From positions 2,933,001-2,997,000 of the forward strand of contig NZ_CP130319.1 in the NCBI RefSeq assembly GCF_032271945.1: a stretch of DNA of 64,000 bases, read 5' to 3'. The first letter of the stretch is position 1. Each line of letters begins with the position of its first letter. Source of the stretch: Paenibacillus sp. MBLB1832 (GTDB taxonomy: Bacteria; Bacillota; Bacilli; Paenibacillales; NBRC-103111). A program made the position numbers and the translations under genes. Below, in pieces: positions 54,081 to 62,217 of the stretch. The notes below the pieces were generated by a model. It did no database searches and was not told the DNA's origin. It saw only the letters and a list, made by a program, of their open reading frames with translations.

Positions 54081-54679
54081 CAACCAATATCCACGAGAGG
54101 CAGTTCACGTTTCTTTGCCTTCAGAGCTAAATAAACCGCTGTCACTATAGCGCCTATCGTGCCGCAAATAATGTCCGTCATCGTATCCAGCAAACTTCCG
54201 TTCTGCGAATTCAATCCGAAGAGATGATCCGTCGCAAACTCGTATATTTCCCAAACTCCAGCCATTGCGATAGAGAAGAACAAACACAACCATACCGCAA
54301 TATGAGAAGATGGCGCTTCTCCGCCTTTTTGATGGCTAGCGGCTTTACTATAAATGAGCAGACCGATGAAACAGAGTATGACGCCTGAGAATAAATGCTC
54401 AACTTTATCCAGATAAGGGATGACACCGTAATAACCAAATTCATTTGCGATAAACATCGTGACGAAAATGAACAATAGAATACAGAACCGCAGCGCTGGG
54501 AATAGCGTTGTTTTTGTGATCTTTATTACGAGCCTGATCAGCAGTAAGACAACTGCAATCAGCGCTGCTTCGAATACCTTGGCCCCATTTCCTTTTATCA
54601 GAAAATAGCCGACGCATACCACAGCTAATATGTACATCCCTAGCTCAAAAAAATCATTTCCCCTATCTTTGCGCTTCAT
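54080..54679 (-). CDS. DUF2238/YjdF-like integral membrane protein
   Basis: A 199-residue membrane protein with about six membrane segments. The conserved polar residues sit in helices: LDKVEHLFSGVILCFIG near 90, AGVWEIYEFATDHLFG near 140, and DTMTDIICGTIGAIV near 165, the pattern of the DUF2238 family. Function unknown. It lies downstream of the cytochrome gene on the same strand but a terminator separates them. Confidence 0.8.
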   Translation of the reverse strand: MKRKDRGNDFFELGMYILAVVCVGYFLIKGNGAKVFEAALIAVVLLLIRLVIKITKTTLFPALRFCILLFIFVTMFIANEFGYYGVIPYLDKVEHLFSGVILCFIGLLIYSKAASHQKGGEAPSSHIAVWLCLFFSIAMAGVWEIYEFATDHLFGLNSQNGSLLDTMTDIICGTIGAIVTAVYLALKAKKRELPLVDIG

Positions 54680-54704
54680 CCCATTCCTCTCCTCCGCTTC
54701 TGAA

Positions 54705-54748
54705 ATAAAAACCCCGCCAAACCTCTTTCTACGCGAGGGGCGGGATTT
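54705..54748 (-). terminator. Rho-independent terminator of the cytochrome c gene
   Basis: On the minus strand AATCCCGCC pairs with GGCGGGGTT and TTTATTTC follows, six bases after the stop codon. Confidence 0.8.
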
Positions 54749-54753
54749 TCCTT

Positions 54754-55107
54754 CTATTTCTTCTCAGCAAGCCATATTGAAAGTGAATTAATTTCATCTT
54801 CAGAGAGCTTACCTTTGAAGGCTGGCATCGCGCCTCTCCCGTTCGTGATAATCGCTGTGAGCTGCTCCTTGGAGAGCTTACCCCCAACTTTCTGAAGGTT
54901 AGGCCCCACCAAGCCCTCTAGATTGGCACCATGACAGCTCACACAATTGGCTTTGAAAACCGTTTGAGCATCTGCCTTGGCTGTAGTAGTGCCTGTTGAA
55001 GCCGACGTCGTTGGAGCTGGCGTCGCGCTAGGTTTTGTTTCGTTCTTGCTGCACGCCGTTAAGCAACAGGTTAGCACTATGGCAAGAGCCATCCATTTTC
55101 GGTTCAT
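54754..55107 (-). CDS. Cytochrome c lipoprotein (c551/c550 type)
   Basis: A 117-residue protein from the ATG at 55107 behind GTGAGGAGACG. The lipoprotein signal ends VLTCCLTAC; a Ser/Thr/Pro/Ala linker follows; one haem site CVSCH lies near residue 60, with the likely sixth ligand Met in GAMPAFKGKL near 98. It would sit on the outer face of the membrane. It is divergent from the Tat-exported dehydrogenase operon, 154 bases away, and is the obvious electron acceptor for it, as cytochrome c subunits are for gluconate and related membrane dehydrogenases. That partnership is inferred from position. Confidence 0.9.
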   Translation of the reverse strand: MNRKWMALAIVLTCCLTACSKNETKPSATPAPTTSASTGTTTAKADAQTVFKANCVSCHGANLEGLVGPNLQKVGGKLSKEQLTAIITNGRGAMPAFKGKLSEDEINSLSIWLAEKK

Positions 55108-55261
55108 GTGTTTACGTCTCCTCACATTCATATGTTCTAATGCAAAATTTATATCCATACAATTCCCGATATTCCAAACTTTCATGCATAAGACGATCCA
55201 AGCCTGCTCATCATATCCATAACTAACCAATTCCATTTCTATGCGAAGGAGGCACAACAAA

Positions 55262-56041
55262 ATGGCAGACAAACCATCGCAACAATCGCTCGATCCATCA
55301 CGTCGCCGTTTTCTGAAGTACACAGGCACTGCCATTGGCGGGGTCGTCGTTGGAGGCGTGATTGGTAGCGCCATGTCGGGAGGTTTTAAGAAAAATACGG
55401 CTGTCCCTTCAACTTCTCCAACCCCTTCGGGTACACCACAAGAGCATCTCGCTTCTGATTACAATCAAGCTCCAATGTTTTTCAACCAGCAGCAATTACA
55501 AATCACAGAAGCCGCTGCTGAGCGTATTTTCCCCAAAGATGACAATGGACCAGGCGCTGCTGAACTAGGCGTTGCCTTTTATATCGATCATCAGTTAGCT
55601 AGTCCTTGGGGAGTTAATGCCCGTACCTATCGCATGGGCCCTTTCGTCAAAGGAGAAGTCACGCAGGGTGATTATTTGAGTATCGAACGGCATGAATTGA
55701 TCACCATGGGACTAAACAGCTTGGAGGAAACTGCCAAAAGTAAGCATTCCAAAGGTTTCGTCGATATTACGCCGGAGGAAAAAGATGCGATTCTGACCTC
55801 GATGGAGAAAGGTGAAATCAGTGTCGTAAACGGCATCACAGGAAAAACTTTTTTCAATCAGTTCCGCACACTCGTGATGGAAGGTGTTTATTCGGATCCG
55901 CTATATGGCGGCAATAAAAACATGGCAGGTTGGAAAATGCGGAAGTATCCAGGCAACCAGATGAGCTACATCACTATCATCGAGAAGGATCAATTCGTCG
56001 CTATGGAACCGCGAAGTCTTCACGATCACTTCGTCCACTAG
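55262..56041 (+). CDS. Gluconate 2-dehydrogenase subunit 3-like protein with Tat signal
   Basis: A 259-residue protein from the ATG at 55262, nine bases after AGGAGG. A twin-arginine signal is explicit: SRRRFLKYTG followed by a Gly-rich hydrophobic stretch (AIGGVVVGGVIGSAM). The body matches the gluconate 2-dehydrogenase subunit 3 family (ITEAAAERIFPKDDNGPGA, VDITPEEKDAILTSME, YGGNKNMAGWKM). In related complexes this small subunit carries the Tat signal and the flavoprotein is exported with it. It starts the operon subunit 3-flavoprotein-tatC-tatA. Confidence 0.92.
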   Translation: MADKPSQQSLDPSRRRFLKYTGTAIGGVVVGGVIGSAMSGGFKKNTAVPSTSPTPSGTPQEHLASDYNQAPMFFNQQQLQITEAAAERIFPKDDNGPGAAELGVAFYIDHQLASPWGVNARTYRMGPFVKGEVTQGDYLSIERHELITMGLNSLEETAKSKHSKGFVDITPEEKDAILTSMEKGEISVVNGITGKTFFNQFRTLVMEGVYSDPLYGGNKNMAGWKMRKYPGNQMSYITIIEKDQFVAMEPRSLHDHFVH

Positions 56042-56073
56042 CAGTATGAATCGCTAAGGAAAGGAACACCACT

Positions 56074-57795
56074 ATGGCAACTAAAATGCCGAAAGTCCCT
56101 GTTGTAATTGTAGGTATGGGTTGGGTTGGCGGTATCATTGCCGCTGAATTGTCCAAGCAAGGCACCAAAGTCGTTGGATTAGAACGAGGGAAGCCTCGCG
56201 GTACGGCGGATTATTACATGGTGCATGACGAATTGCGATATGCGTCGCGCTATGATCTTATGCAGGATTTGTCTAAAGAAACCGTGACGTTTCGAAATAC
56301 GGATAAAGTAGCTGCTGTCCCTATGCGCGAATACGGTTCCTTCTTGTTGGGTGAAGGTCTTGGCGGCGCCAGTGTTCACTGGAACGGTCAGACGCTGCGC
56401 TTTCTGCCCTATGATTTTGAAATTCACAGCAAAACCGTAGAACGCTATGGCAAGCAAAAAATCCCAGAAGGCATGACGATCCAGGATTGGGGGATCACGT
56501 ACGATACGTTGGAGCCCTATTTCGATAAATTCGAGAAACTGGCTGGTATTTCAGGTGATTCAGAAACAAATCCACTCATAGGCAAGCGCTCCGCCCCATT
56601 CCCAACGAAGCCGATGGTGAAAACACCGATTTTGAAATTGTTCGAGGATGCGACCAAAAAGCTCGGCTACCATCCGTATATGATGCCGTCCGCCAACTTA
56701 TCTGAACAGTACACGAATCCCGATGGCATTACACGTGCCGCCTGTCAATATTGCGGCTACTGTGAGCGGTTTGGCTGTGAATATGGCGCCAAAGCCGATG
56801 TCATCGTCACAGCCCTGCCTGTTGCTCAGAAATCAGGCAATTTCGAGCTTCGCTCGTACTCCAACGTCATTCAGGTGCTCAATGACGGGAAGAAAGCCAG
56901 CGGCGTTGTCTACGTCAACACGGTCACTGGCGAGCAATTTGAACAGCCCGCCGACGTCGTTATCATGGCGAGCTATGTATTTAACAACATTAAGCTTCTT
57001 CTGACCTCAAAGCTGGGCAAGCCGTATGACCCTGCCACAGGCAAAGGGGTCATCGGGAAAAACTATTGCTACCAAACGAACGGTGGCACTGCTTCTGGCT
57101 TTTTCGATGACAAAACGTTCAACTTGTACGCTGGCGCTGGCTCTCTAGGCATGGAGATTCCCGATTTCAACGGCGATAATTTCGACCATTCGAATCTGAA
57201 CTTCCTCCATGGGGCAGGCATTCGCATTTCGCAGACAGGCCAACGGCCGATTGCTACGAACTCGGTGCCCAAAGGCACACCAAGCTGGGGTAAAGACTTC
57301 AAAGCCAAGTCACTGAAATATGCCAACAGTGTCATTTCCGTATCGCCGCAAGGCAGCAGCTTGCCTTGGCGCCATCACTATGTGGACTTGGATCCTACGT
57401 ATAAGGATGCTTATGGGCTGCCTTTACCCCGAATCACCTTCGATTTCGAGGAGCAAGATCGGCAGTTGATAAAATTCGTAGCAGGCAAAGCCGCAGAAAT
57501 TATGAAAGAAATGAATCCAACAACGATTGGCTCATCCGATCAGCTTGGGCCGTACAATATCGTCCCGTACCAGTCAACACACAACACAGGCGGCGTCATT
57601 ATGGGCGCGGATCCCTCCACTTCTGCTGTCAATTCCTACTTGCAAATGTGGGATGCGGAAAATGTGTTCGTCGTTGGCGCATCTGCATTCGCGCATAATA
57701 GCGGCTACAATCCGACAGGGACCGTTGGGGCATTAGCTTACAGGGCGGCTGAAGGCATCTCCAAATACTTGAAATCCGGCGGCATGATCGTGTAA
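56074..57795 (+). CDS. GMC family flavoprotein oxidoreductase (gluconate 2-dehydrogenase-like catalytic subunit)
   Basis: A 573-residue FAD enzyme without its own signal peptide. VVIVGMGWVGGIIAAELSK is the FAD-binding motif; LLGEGLGGASVHWNGQ near 90 is typical of the membrane sugar/polyol dehydrogenase branch; CQYCGYCERFGCEYG near 225 has four Cys in a pattern that could hold an Fe-S cluster as in FAD-glucose and fructose dehydrogenases. The catalytic His is probably in YQSTHNTGGVIMG near 508, with Asn in FAHNSGYNPTGTV. It probably oxidises a sugar or sugar acid outside the cell and is exported folded with the Tat-signal subunit. Its stop overlaps the tatC start. Confidence 0.92.
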   Translation: MATKMPKVPVVIVGMGWVGGIIAAELSKQGTKVVGLERGKPRGTADYYMVHDELRYASRYDLMQDLSKETVTFRNTDKVAAVPMREYGSFLLGEGLGGASVHWNGQTLRFLPYDFEIHSKTVERYGKQKIPEGMTIQDWGITYDTLEPYFDKFEKLAGISGDSETNPLIGKRSAPFPTKPMVKTPILKLFEDATKKLGYHPYMMPSANLSEQYTNPDGITRAACQYCGYCERFGCEYGAKADVIVTALPVAQKSGNFELRSYSNVIQVLNDGKKASGVVYVNTVTGEQFEQPADVVIMASYVFNNIKLLLTSKLGKPYDPATGKGVIGKNYCYQTNGGTASGFFDDKTFNLYAGAGSLGMEIPDFNGDNFDHSNLNFLHGAGIRISQTGQRPIATNSVPKGTPSWGKDFKAKSLKYANSVISVSPQGSSLPWRHHYVDLDPTYKDAYGLPLPRITFDFEEQDRQLIKFVAGKAAEIMKEMNPTTIGSSDQLGPYNIVPYQSTHNTGGVIMGADPSTSAVNSYLQMWDAENVFVVGASAFAHNSGYNPTGTVGALAYRAAEGISKYLKSGGMIV

Positions 57796-58523
57796 TGGAA
57801 CAGGAAGATTGGATCTTACATTTAACTGAAGTTCGCAAACGATTGCTGATCGTGCTTGCCTGGTTTATTGTCACCGTCAGTTTAGGCTTTTACTTCTCCT
57901 CGGATATTTTGCTGTACTTGAAGTCACAGCCCCTGATTGGCGAAATCCGCTGGAATGTGTTCTCCTTCACAGATGGGCTCATGATCTATGTGAAATGCGC
58001 GTTTCTATTCGCCGCTTTATTCACATTGCCTGTCATCCTGTATCAAGTTTGGGCTTTCGTTCGGCCAGGCCTAACTGAGACCGAGTCGCGGAACGCGCTC
58101 CCGTATATTCCAGTAGCTTTCGCGCTCTTCATCATTGGGGTTTCTTTCAGTTACTGGGTTGTTTTCCCGATGATGGTTCGCTTTATGATGCGGATGAATC
58201 ATCGGATTGGTGCAGTCGAAACGTACGGCATTGATCGATATTTCGCGTTTCTGTTTCAAATTGTCGTGCCGATGGCGATCGCCTTCGAATTGCCCGTCGT
58301 GCTCTTGTTTTTGACGAAAATCGGACTGTTGACACCTGAGATTTTAAGTAAATCTCGCAAATATGCCTATCTGGCTCTCACCATCACGGGTTCCTGTATC
58401 TCACCGCCTGACATGATCTCACATTTGTCGGTGACGGTTCCTTTAATTTTGTTGTTTGAACTTAGCGTTATCGTTGCAGGCTGGCAGTGGCGAGCCATGC
58501 AGCGCGTAGCGAAGTTAACCTAA
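57795..58523 (+). CDS. tatC: Twin-arginine translocase subunit TatC
   Basis: A 242-residue protein with six membrane segments. HLTEVRKRLLIVLAWF at the N-terminus is the TatC signature that binds the twin-arginine motif; VRPGLTETESRNAL near 88 is the conserved first cytoplasmic loop region and the helix-5 region has the usual FELPVVLLFLTKIG. The ATG shares its A with the preceding stop codon (TAATG), so it is translationally coupled to the oxidoreductase. A dedicated translocase copy for this substrate is implied by the operon. Confidence 0.95.
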   Translation: MEQEDWILHLTEVRKRLLIVLAWFIVTVSLGFYFSSDILLYLKSQPLIGEIRWNVFSFTDGLMIYVKCAFLFAALFTLPVILYQVWAFVRPGLTETESRNALPYIPVAFALFIIGVSFSYWVVFPMMVRFMMRMNHRIGAVETYGIDRYFAFLFQIVVPMAIAFELPVVLLFLTKIGLLTPEILSKSRKYAYLALTITGSCISPPDMISHLSVTVPLILLFELSVIVAGWQWRAMQRVAKLT

Positions 58524-58545
58524 TCGTAGAAAGAGGCGATTCACC

Positions 58546-58743
58546 ATGTTCAACAATATTGGCGTTTCAGGCTTGATCCTCATCCTAGCTATTGCTTTGA
58601 TTGTGTTCGGTCCATCTAAGCTCCCGCAGCTGGGACGCGCATTCGGAGATACACTCCGTGAATTCCGCAATTCCACCCGCAATATCATGGAAGACGGGGA
58701 TCGCGATCATTTGATTGAGAATGAAGGCAAGAAACCTCTGTAA
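58546..58743 (+). CDS. tatA: Twin-arginine translocase subunit TatA
   Basis: A 65-residue protein with one membrane helix (about 4-21) followed by the TatA/E hinge FGPSKLPQLGRAFGDTLREF and an amphipathic helix, then an acidic tail. It lies 22 bases after tatC and ends the operon. With TatC it forms the minimal Firmicute TatAC translocase. Confidence 0.95.
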   Translation: MFNNIGVSGLILILAIALIVFGPSKLPQLGRAFGDTLREFRNSTRNIMEDGDRDHLIENEGKKPL

Positions 58744-58758
58744 GGTTCAGACGCAAAT

Positions 58759-58814
58759 AAAAAGCAGCGACGCGTTGTCCTTCTCAAGAAGACTTCGTCA
58801 TCGCTGCTTTTTTT
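58759..58814. terminator. Bidirectional terminator between tatA and the nucleoside operon
   Basis: AAAGCAGCGA pairs with TCGCTGCTTT around a partly structured loop, with seven T on the plus strand and AAATAAAAA giving a T-tail on the minus strand. Confidence 0.9.
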
Positions 58815-59542
58815 CAATCACAACCGTTTAATTTCACAACAGCTCGTATCGCTGCTTCGATTTCCCGCTCAATCGCGCCTGACACAACGTCCGTGTGCGG
58901 GTTATATACTTCTCTCAGGTCTGCGTCTGCGTAGCCGTCTAGTGCCACGATCGCTCCTGCACGAACACCTCGCAGTGTGGCAATGACATAAAGCGCTGAA
59001 ATTTCCATCTCTACGGCCAAAGCTCCTGCGCGCTTGTACTTCTGATGAGGAAACTCCTCTACCCCTTGGAAGAACGCATCCAGCGTGACCGTAATCCCTT
59101 TGGCAACCAGACCTTCTGTCTCACATGCGGCCTCATAGAGCGCTCTCACCACATCAGCGTCAGCAACGGCAGGGAAAGCTATTGGCACCAATTGACGTGT
59201 TAACCCATCTTCTCGCACGGCTGCGGTACTGATTACCAAGCTCCCTGGCGGAACATCTGCTGAGTAAGAGCCAGCCGTACCAACGCGGATGAGCGTCTTC
59301 ACACCACCTTTGATCAACTCTTCAAAGCATACTGCTGCTCCTGGTGATCCTACACCATGACTCACCACAGTGATCGGAACACCTGATGCTTCCCCAACGA
59401 AGGTGCGATACTCGCGGCTGAACGCTAATTCCCTTGCATTGTCCAGCTTAGCAGCAATCGCTGCTGCTCTGAATGGATCTCCACAAACGATCGCATACGG
59501 AGTCAGATCCGCTGTATCAACCTGTAAAATCGATAATTTCAT
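58814..59542 (-). CDS. Nucleoside phosphorylase (DeoD/Udp-like)
   Basis: A 242-residue enzyme from the ATG at 59542 behind AAAGGAGTTCGATTGAA. Motifs of the trimeric/hexameric PNP/UDP superfamily: VCGDPFRAAAIAAKL near 20 (phosphate-binding Gly-Asp-Pro), VVSHGVGSPGAAVCFEEL near 60, IRVGTAGSYS near 88, and AVEMEISALYVIA near 178 with the ribose-binding Met-Glu. It splits nucleosides to base and ribose-1-phosphate; uridine versus purine specificity is not clear. Last gene of the transporter operon, starting one base after the molybdoenzyme stop. Confidence 0.9.
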   Translation of the reverse strand: MKLSILQVDTADLTPYAIVCGDPFRAAAIAAKLDNARELAFSREYRTFVGEASGVPITVVSHGVGSPGAAVCFEELIKGGVKTLIRVGTAGSYSADVPPGSLVISTAAVREDGLTRQLVPIAFPAVADADVVRALYEAACETEGLVAKGITVTLDAFFQGVEEFPHQKYKRAGALAVEMEISALYVIATLRGVRAGAIVALDGYADADLREVYNPHTDVVSGAIEREIEAAIRAVVKLNGCD

Positions 59543-59543
59543 T

Positions 59544-60221
59544 TCAATCGAACTCCTTTCGAACCCACTCGTCCTCAGGGATCGGGATCGCCTCACCCGA
59601 GAATCGCTGCTCCTTGAATGGTTCCGCAACATTGTGAAAGCCATTGCGCTCCCAGAAGCCTTCACGGTCTTCCGTCATGAACTCGAAACCGCGAATCCAT
59701 TTGGCGCTTTTCCAGAAATATAAGTGCGGCACTATAAGTCGAAGCGGCCACCCATGCTTGGGAGAAAGCGGCTGTCCCTCGAAGCTGTGCGCCAAGAGCA
59801 CATCATCGCCAAGCAGATCTTCGAGCGGCACATTCGTCTCGTAGTCTTGGTCCGCATGGATCATGACATATTTACCTTCTGGTTTTACCTCAATCCCCTT
59901 TAGAAAATCTCGAAATCGAACACCTTCCCACTCCGTATCCAGCTTGGACCATCGTGTTACGCAGTGGATATCGCAGACACTCTTCGTTTGCGGAAGGGCA
60001 AGCAATTCCTCATAGCTGAACGATTTCTCTTCAGCAACTTCACCGAACACACGCAATGTCCATGCGGACATCTCATAGCTTGGCACATCACCTTCATGCA
60101 GAATCGGGAACCTCTCGGTCACAGCTTGACCAGGCGGCACGCGATGCGCAATTTCCGGTGGAACTTCTACAGCGGGCATTTGCATGCGCTTAAGGCGCTC
60201 CGCTTTGCTGTCTTTACTCAT
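59544..60221 (-). CDS. Sulfite oxidase-family molybdopterin oxidoreductase
   Basis: A 225-residue protein with an oxidoreductase molybdopterin domain. The Mo-ligand Cys is in DIHCVTRWSKLDTEWEGV near 88; LLAHSFEGQPLSPKHGWPLR and YFWKSAKWIRGFEFM are further cofactor-binding segments. Unlike MsrP/YedY it has no Tat signal and should be cytoplasmic. The family includes sulfite oxidases and related short enzymes with unknown substrate. It lies inside the nucleoside operon, 21 bases after a permease gene and one base before the phosphorylase gene. That context suggests a role in processing imported nucleosides or bases, which is inference. Confidence 0.9.
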   Translation of the reverse strand: MSKDSKAERLKRMQMPAVEVPPEIAHRVPPGQAVTERFPILHEGDVPSYEMSAWTLRVFGEVAEEKSFSYEELLALPQTKSVCDIHCVTRWSKLDTEWEGVRFRDFLKGIEVKPEGKYVMIHADQDYETNVPLEDLLGDDVLLAHSFEGQPLSPKHGWPLRLIVPHLYFWKSAKWIRGFEFMTEDREGFWERNGFHNVAEPFKEQRFSGEAIPIPEDEWVRKEFD

Positions 60222-60242
60222 CTGTCATCCTCCGTAACGTTC

Positions 60243-61166
60243 TTATCGGGAGCTGCCATTCGCTTTCTGCGCATCAGCCAAATAATTGCTTCTTCGGAAG
60301 AAAAGCATCGCTAACAGCGTCACGATATACGGCAGCATTTGTGTGAAATGGGTTGGTAACGAGAAGCCTTGCAGTCGGATACTAAATGCATCCATGAGTC
60401 CGAAGAGCAAGCTGGATGCCATGACACCGATCGGATTCGCTTGCCCTAACATCGTCGCAACGAGCGCAATGAAGCCTCGCCCAGCGGTCATCCCTTCTGT
60501 GAACATGGTCACTTGACCAAGCGATAGCTGCGCGCCAGCCAGCCCGCAGAGCAATCCGCAGATCAGAACAGCTAGATATTGCATCCGATTGACCTTAATG
60601 CCTAAACTTTTACTGGCAACCGGATTTTCCCCTACCGCCAGCAGTCGGAAACCTAACACGGTTCTGAAAATAAAGTAGTGAAGCACGAATACAAGGAGAA
60701 AAGCTAGATAAACCAGGGGTGAATGTCCTGAAACGATACCGCCGAGAACAGGAATATCTTGAATGAGAGGGATATCCCATTTCGGCAAGCCAATCATATT
60801 TTTATCATAGAATGCACCTTTGACATGGAAAATCGCTCGCAAACAAAATGCCGTTAAGCCTAACGCCAGAAAGTTGAAGGAGATCCCGACGACAATGACA
60901 TTGGCTTGCAAATGAATACTGATAAAGGCGAAAATGAGTGAAAACAGCATCGTAATCGCGATGGCGATCAGCACGGCTACGAACACATTGCCTGTATAGT
61001 AATTTCCAACAATCGCGGAAAAAGAACCAACCAGTACAAAGCCCTCCAAGCCCACGTTGAACAAGCCTACTCGGGAACAGATCGCTCCACCTAGCGCAGC
61101 TAGTAAGATCGGGGCAACCATCCGAAACATCGAGTTAAATAAAGCTACATCAAGAAGTTGCTGCAT
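60243..61166 (-). CDS. Nucleoside-type ABC transporter permease (second)
   Basis: A 307-residue BPD_transp_2 permease with 8-9 membrane segments, like YufQ/NupQ-type proteins of BMP-dependent nucleoside importers. Typical segments: GGAICSRVGLFNVGLEGFVL near 23 and GMTAGRGFIALVATMLG near 227. Its ATG follows AAAGGAGGAAAAGACG and overlaps the upstream permease gene by 17 bases. Confidence 0.9.
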   Translation of the reverse strand: MQQLLDVALFNSMFRMVAPILLAALGGAICSRVGLFNVGLEGFVLVGSFSAIVGNYYTGNVFVAVLIAIAITMLFSLIFAFISIHLQANVIVVGISFNFLALGLTAFCLRAIFHVKGAFYDKNMIGLPKWDIPLIQDIPVLGGIVSGHSPLVYLAFLLVFVLHYFIFRTVLGFRLLAVGENPVASKSLGIKVNRMQYLAVLICGLLCGLAGAQLSLGQVTMFTEGMTAGRGFIALVATMLGQANPIGVMASSLLFGLMDAFSIRLQGFSLPTHFTQMLPYIVTLLAMLFFRRSNYLADAQKANGSSR

Positions 61167-62217
61167 CGTCTTTTCCTCCTTTCCGGCGCTTCCAGAACGT
61201 ATAACTAAACTTCGCTGTCACGAACAAAATCAACAAGGATTGAATGACACTGGAAATTTCGAGTGGGATGCTCGTATTTCGCTCGACCCCCATGCCGCCC
61301 GTTTGCAACGCTGCAAGTAAAATCGAGGCAATTGCTGTACCCAGCGGATGAGCGCCAGATAGGAGTGTCGCCATAATACCTGACCAAGCGTAGCCTGGGT
61401 TCGTGATCATCCCATCTGTATAGCGATATTGCATACCCAGCACTTCAACTACGCCGGCAAGTCCTGCAAATCCCCCACTGACGAACATGCTCGTCAGCAT
61501 GACTTTCCCTCTGTTCACACCGCCATAAGCGGCGAACAGCGGATTGTAGCCCAACATGCGAATTTCGTAGCCTGCAGCCGTATATTTGATAAATAAAAAC
61601 AGGAGAACCGCAAGCACGATCGCGATGATAAATCCAGCATGGATGCTCATACCTTGGAATAGCTTTGGCAGCCAAACGCCTTTTTCAATCATCATCGTTT
61701 GAGCGAGCGCAGCCGAACCTGATTTATCCTTGAGCGGATATGCCACTAGATAACCCGCGAATAATGCTGCTATGTAATTCAACAGGAGCGTCGTAATGAT
61801 TAAATTCATCCGAAATTTCGCATCCAACCAGCCGGCAAAAGCCGACCAACTACCCCCAGCAAGAATTCCGCCCAGTATCGCTGCAACCAATTTAAACATC
61901 GCAGGACCAGGCACATATAACGCCACAATTGCACTGGACAAGGCACCTAGAATCATTTGACCCTCGGATCCCATATTGAAAAATCCTGCACGAAAGGCGA
62001 TGGAAACGCCTAAACCGACCAAAATGAGCGGCGTCGCCCGCGTTAACGTATTCGTCAGGAAGTACGTATTGCCGAAGGCGCCTTTCCACATCTGCGCATA
62101 CGTATCCATCACGTTGCCGCCAATAAGTGAAATGGCAATCGCACCGCCGATGAGTCCGATGAGAACGGCAAGCAGCGGATGGAGCCAAGCGCTTAGTGGG
62201 AAACGATTTTTAAGCAT
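61150..62217 (-). CDS. Nucleoside-type ABC transporter permease (first)
   Basis: A 355-residue permease of the YufP/NupP type from the ATG at 62217 behind GGGGGGAGAATCAC. FRAGFFNMGSEGQMILGAL near 80 is the family signature; about ten membrane segments. Its start overlaps the ATPase stop by eight bases, which shows translational coupling in the transporter operon. Confidence 0.9.
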   Translation of the reverse strand: MLKNRFPLSAWLHPLLAVLIGLIGGAIAISLIGGNVMDTYAQMWKGAFGNTYFLTNTLTRATPLILVGLGVSIAFRAGFFNMGSEGQMILGALSSAIVALYVPGPAMFKLVAAILGGILAGGSWSAFAGWLDAKFRMNLIITTLLLNYIAALFAGYLVAYPLKDKSGSAALAQTMMIEKGVWLPKLFQGMSIHAGFIIAIVLAVLLFLFIKYTAAGYEIRMLGYNPLFAAYGGVNRGKVMLTSMFVSGGFAGLAGVVEVLGMQYRYTDGMITNPGYAWSGIMATLLSGAHPLGTAIASILLAALQTGGMGVERNTSIPLEISSVIQSLLILFVTAKFSYTFWKRRKGGKDDAATS

